Of a stretch of 64,000 nt of DNA, positions 63,427 to 64,000 are shown piece after piece. The stretch lies in NCBI RefSeq assembly GCF_026344135.1, contig NZ_JAPKNA010000001.1, positions 1,364,001-1,428,000 on the forward strand, given 5' to 3'. Made by a program: the position numbers and the translations under genes. The notes under the pieces are model-generated. The model saw only the letters and a list, made by a program, of their open reading frames with translations, did not search any database and had not been told where the DNA came from. Numbering within the stretch: position 1 is the first letter of the stretch; each line of letters starts with the position of its first letter. The stretch comes from Alcaligenes parafaecalis (GTDB taxonomy: Bacteria; Pseudomonadota; Gammaproteobacteria; Burkholderiales; Burkholderiaceae_B).

Positions 63427-63945
63427 ATGACACCCTCTTTCACTACTCCTGGCCGCTGGCGACGCTTTGCCTGCATGATGTACGAATCCATCCTGCTGTT
63501 CGGCGTTATTTTTACCACCGGCTATCTGTTTGATACCTTGACCCAAAGCCGTAGCGGCCTGGATCTGCGTCATGTGCGTCAGGTCGTTCTGTTTATTGCG
63601 CTGGGGATTTATTTTGTGCTGTGCTGGCGTAAAGTCGGCCAGACCTTGCCCATGAAGACCTGGCACATGCGTCTGGTTAATGAGCAAGGCCAGATTCCTG
63701 CCCTGCGCACCTTGCTGCTGCGTTATATTTTGCTATGGCCCTTGCCCTTGATGGGTGCCTTGCTGGTTCAGCTTCTGTCTGGCTACACAGGCTATGCGTC
63801 CACGGACCTTCTTATCGTGTTTACGCCTTTTCTGAACTTTATCTGGACCTGGTTCGACAAAGACCAGCAGTTCCTGCACGACCGTCTTAGCAAGACTCGT
63901 CTGATCGATGCACGCCCTACTCGTGTTACGTCGGCAGCCACCTGA
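63427..63945 (+). CDS. RDD family membrane protein
   Basis: A 172-residue protein beginning TPGRWRRFACMMYESILLFG, the RDD start, with hydrophobic helices at about residues 15-38, 55-75 and 100-125, and the C-terminal region FVFLNFIWTWFDKDQQFLHDRL-like, with the DxxxQ/H-D motif (HDRLSKTRLI). Family members are membrane proteins of unclear function. The ATG at 63427 and one ten codons earlier are both possible; neither has a strong ribosome site, so the start is uncertain. Confidence 0.85.
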   Translation: MTPSFTTPGRWRRFACMMYESILLFGVIFTTGYLFDTLTQSRSGLDLRHVRQVVLFIALGIYFVLCWRKVGQTLPMKTWHMRLVNEQGQIPALRTLLLRYILLWPLPLMGALLVQLLSGYTGYASTDLLIVFTPFLNFIWTWFDKDQQFLHDRLSKTRLIDARPTRVTSAAT

Positions 63946-64000
63946 ACAGACACGCTGCCTCTTCATTTTTTAGTAGTACAACAAAGTCATGACCGACATT

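Noticed and set aside
63989..64000. ATG at the window end that could begin the next gene
   Set aside because: Only four codons are visible and no ribosome site is seen, so it cannot be supported.
1..64000. tRNA, rRNA, prophage or insertion sequence
   Set aside because: I saw no tRNA T-loop-like stretch in the gaps, no transposase or integrase, and no terminal repeats; a tRNA scan would settle this.

Overview
The window reads as chromosomal DNA of a betaproteobacterium of the family Alcaligenaceae, most likely Alcaligenes (inference). Supporting signs are the leuS-lptE-holA-proA and purD-hemF-nadD-rsfS-rlmH-maf gene orders, an H-NS-like protein with the TWTGRGRPPRW motif, a complete ectRABCD operon, and the protein sequences overall. 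Coding density is high. I see no phage, insertion sequence, CRISPR array, rRNA or tRNA gene.

Layout. 0-8.4 kb is an osmoprotectant region: the end of an ectoine/hydroxyectoine importer (ehuD-ehuA), a DUF2239 gene with a conspicuous inverted repeat in its promoter, a divergent LysR/MFS pair, and the minus-strand operon ectR-ectA-ectB-ectC-ectD, with a clear promoter, a MarR-type operator and a terminator. 8.7-22.5 kb holds a YddG-like exporter, tldD, an H-NS-like gene, a DUF4136 lipoprotein, pepN-fbp, a quinone oxidoreductase, an EamA transporter, a tartrate/malate-type dehydrogenase, a GhrA-like reductase and a HerA-like ATPase. 22.6-30.1 kb is housekeeping: yebC, purD, hemF, nadD, rsfS, rlmH and maf, then dsbG, a DsrE-like gene and a mipA-like gene. 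30.1-35.9 kb carries yciH, a DUF945 gene, an HIBADH-family gene, maiA, slpA-ispH and radC.

36-40.6 kb is an accessory module: an RpiR/SIS regulator followed by an MFS transporter, a racemase-fold protein without the catalytic cysteines, and a second MFS transporter. 41-44.6 kb holds rpmE2 and a glycosyltransferase-MATE pair, ending in a heptanucleotide tandem repeat. 44.9-48.2 kb is a glycine betaine/proline importer operon, proX-proW-proV. Then come cfa, a Bcr/CflA pump, rpmB-rpmG, a DinB-family protein, a LysE exporter and a VOC protein. 54.2-63.9 kb is leuS-lptE-holA-proA, a HemJ/CopD membrane protein, an RlmL-like rRNA methyltransferase with a 444-residue Arg-rich repeat tract, and an RDD membrane protein.

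Taken together, the cell can import (ehu, pro) and make (ect) compatible solutes, and adjust its membrane (cfa). The points most worth a second look are the repeat-bearing methyltransferase, the DUF2239 promoter repeat, the racemase-like transport module, the ectR operator/promoter, and the heptamer array that ends in an inverted copy of itself.
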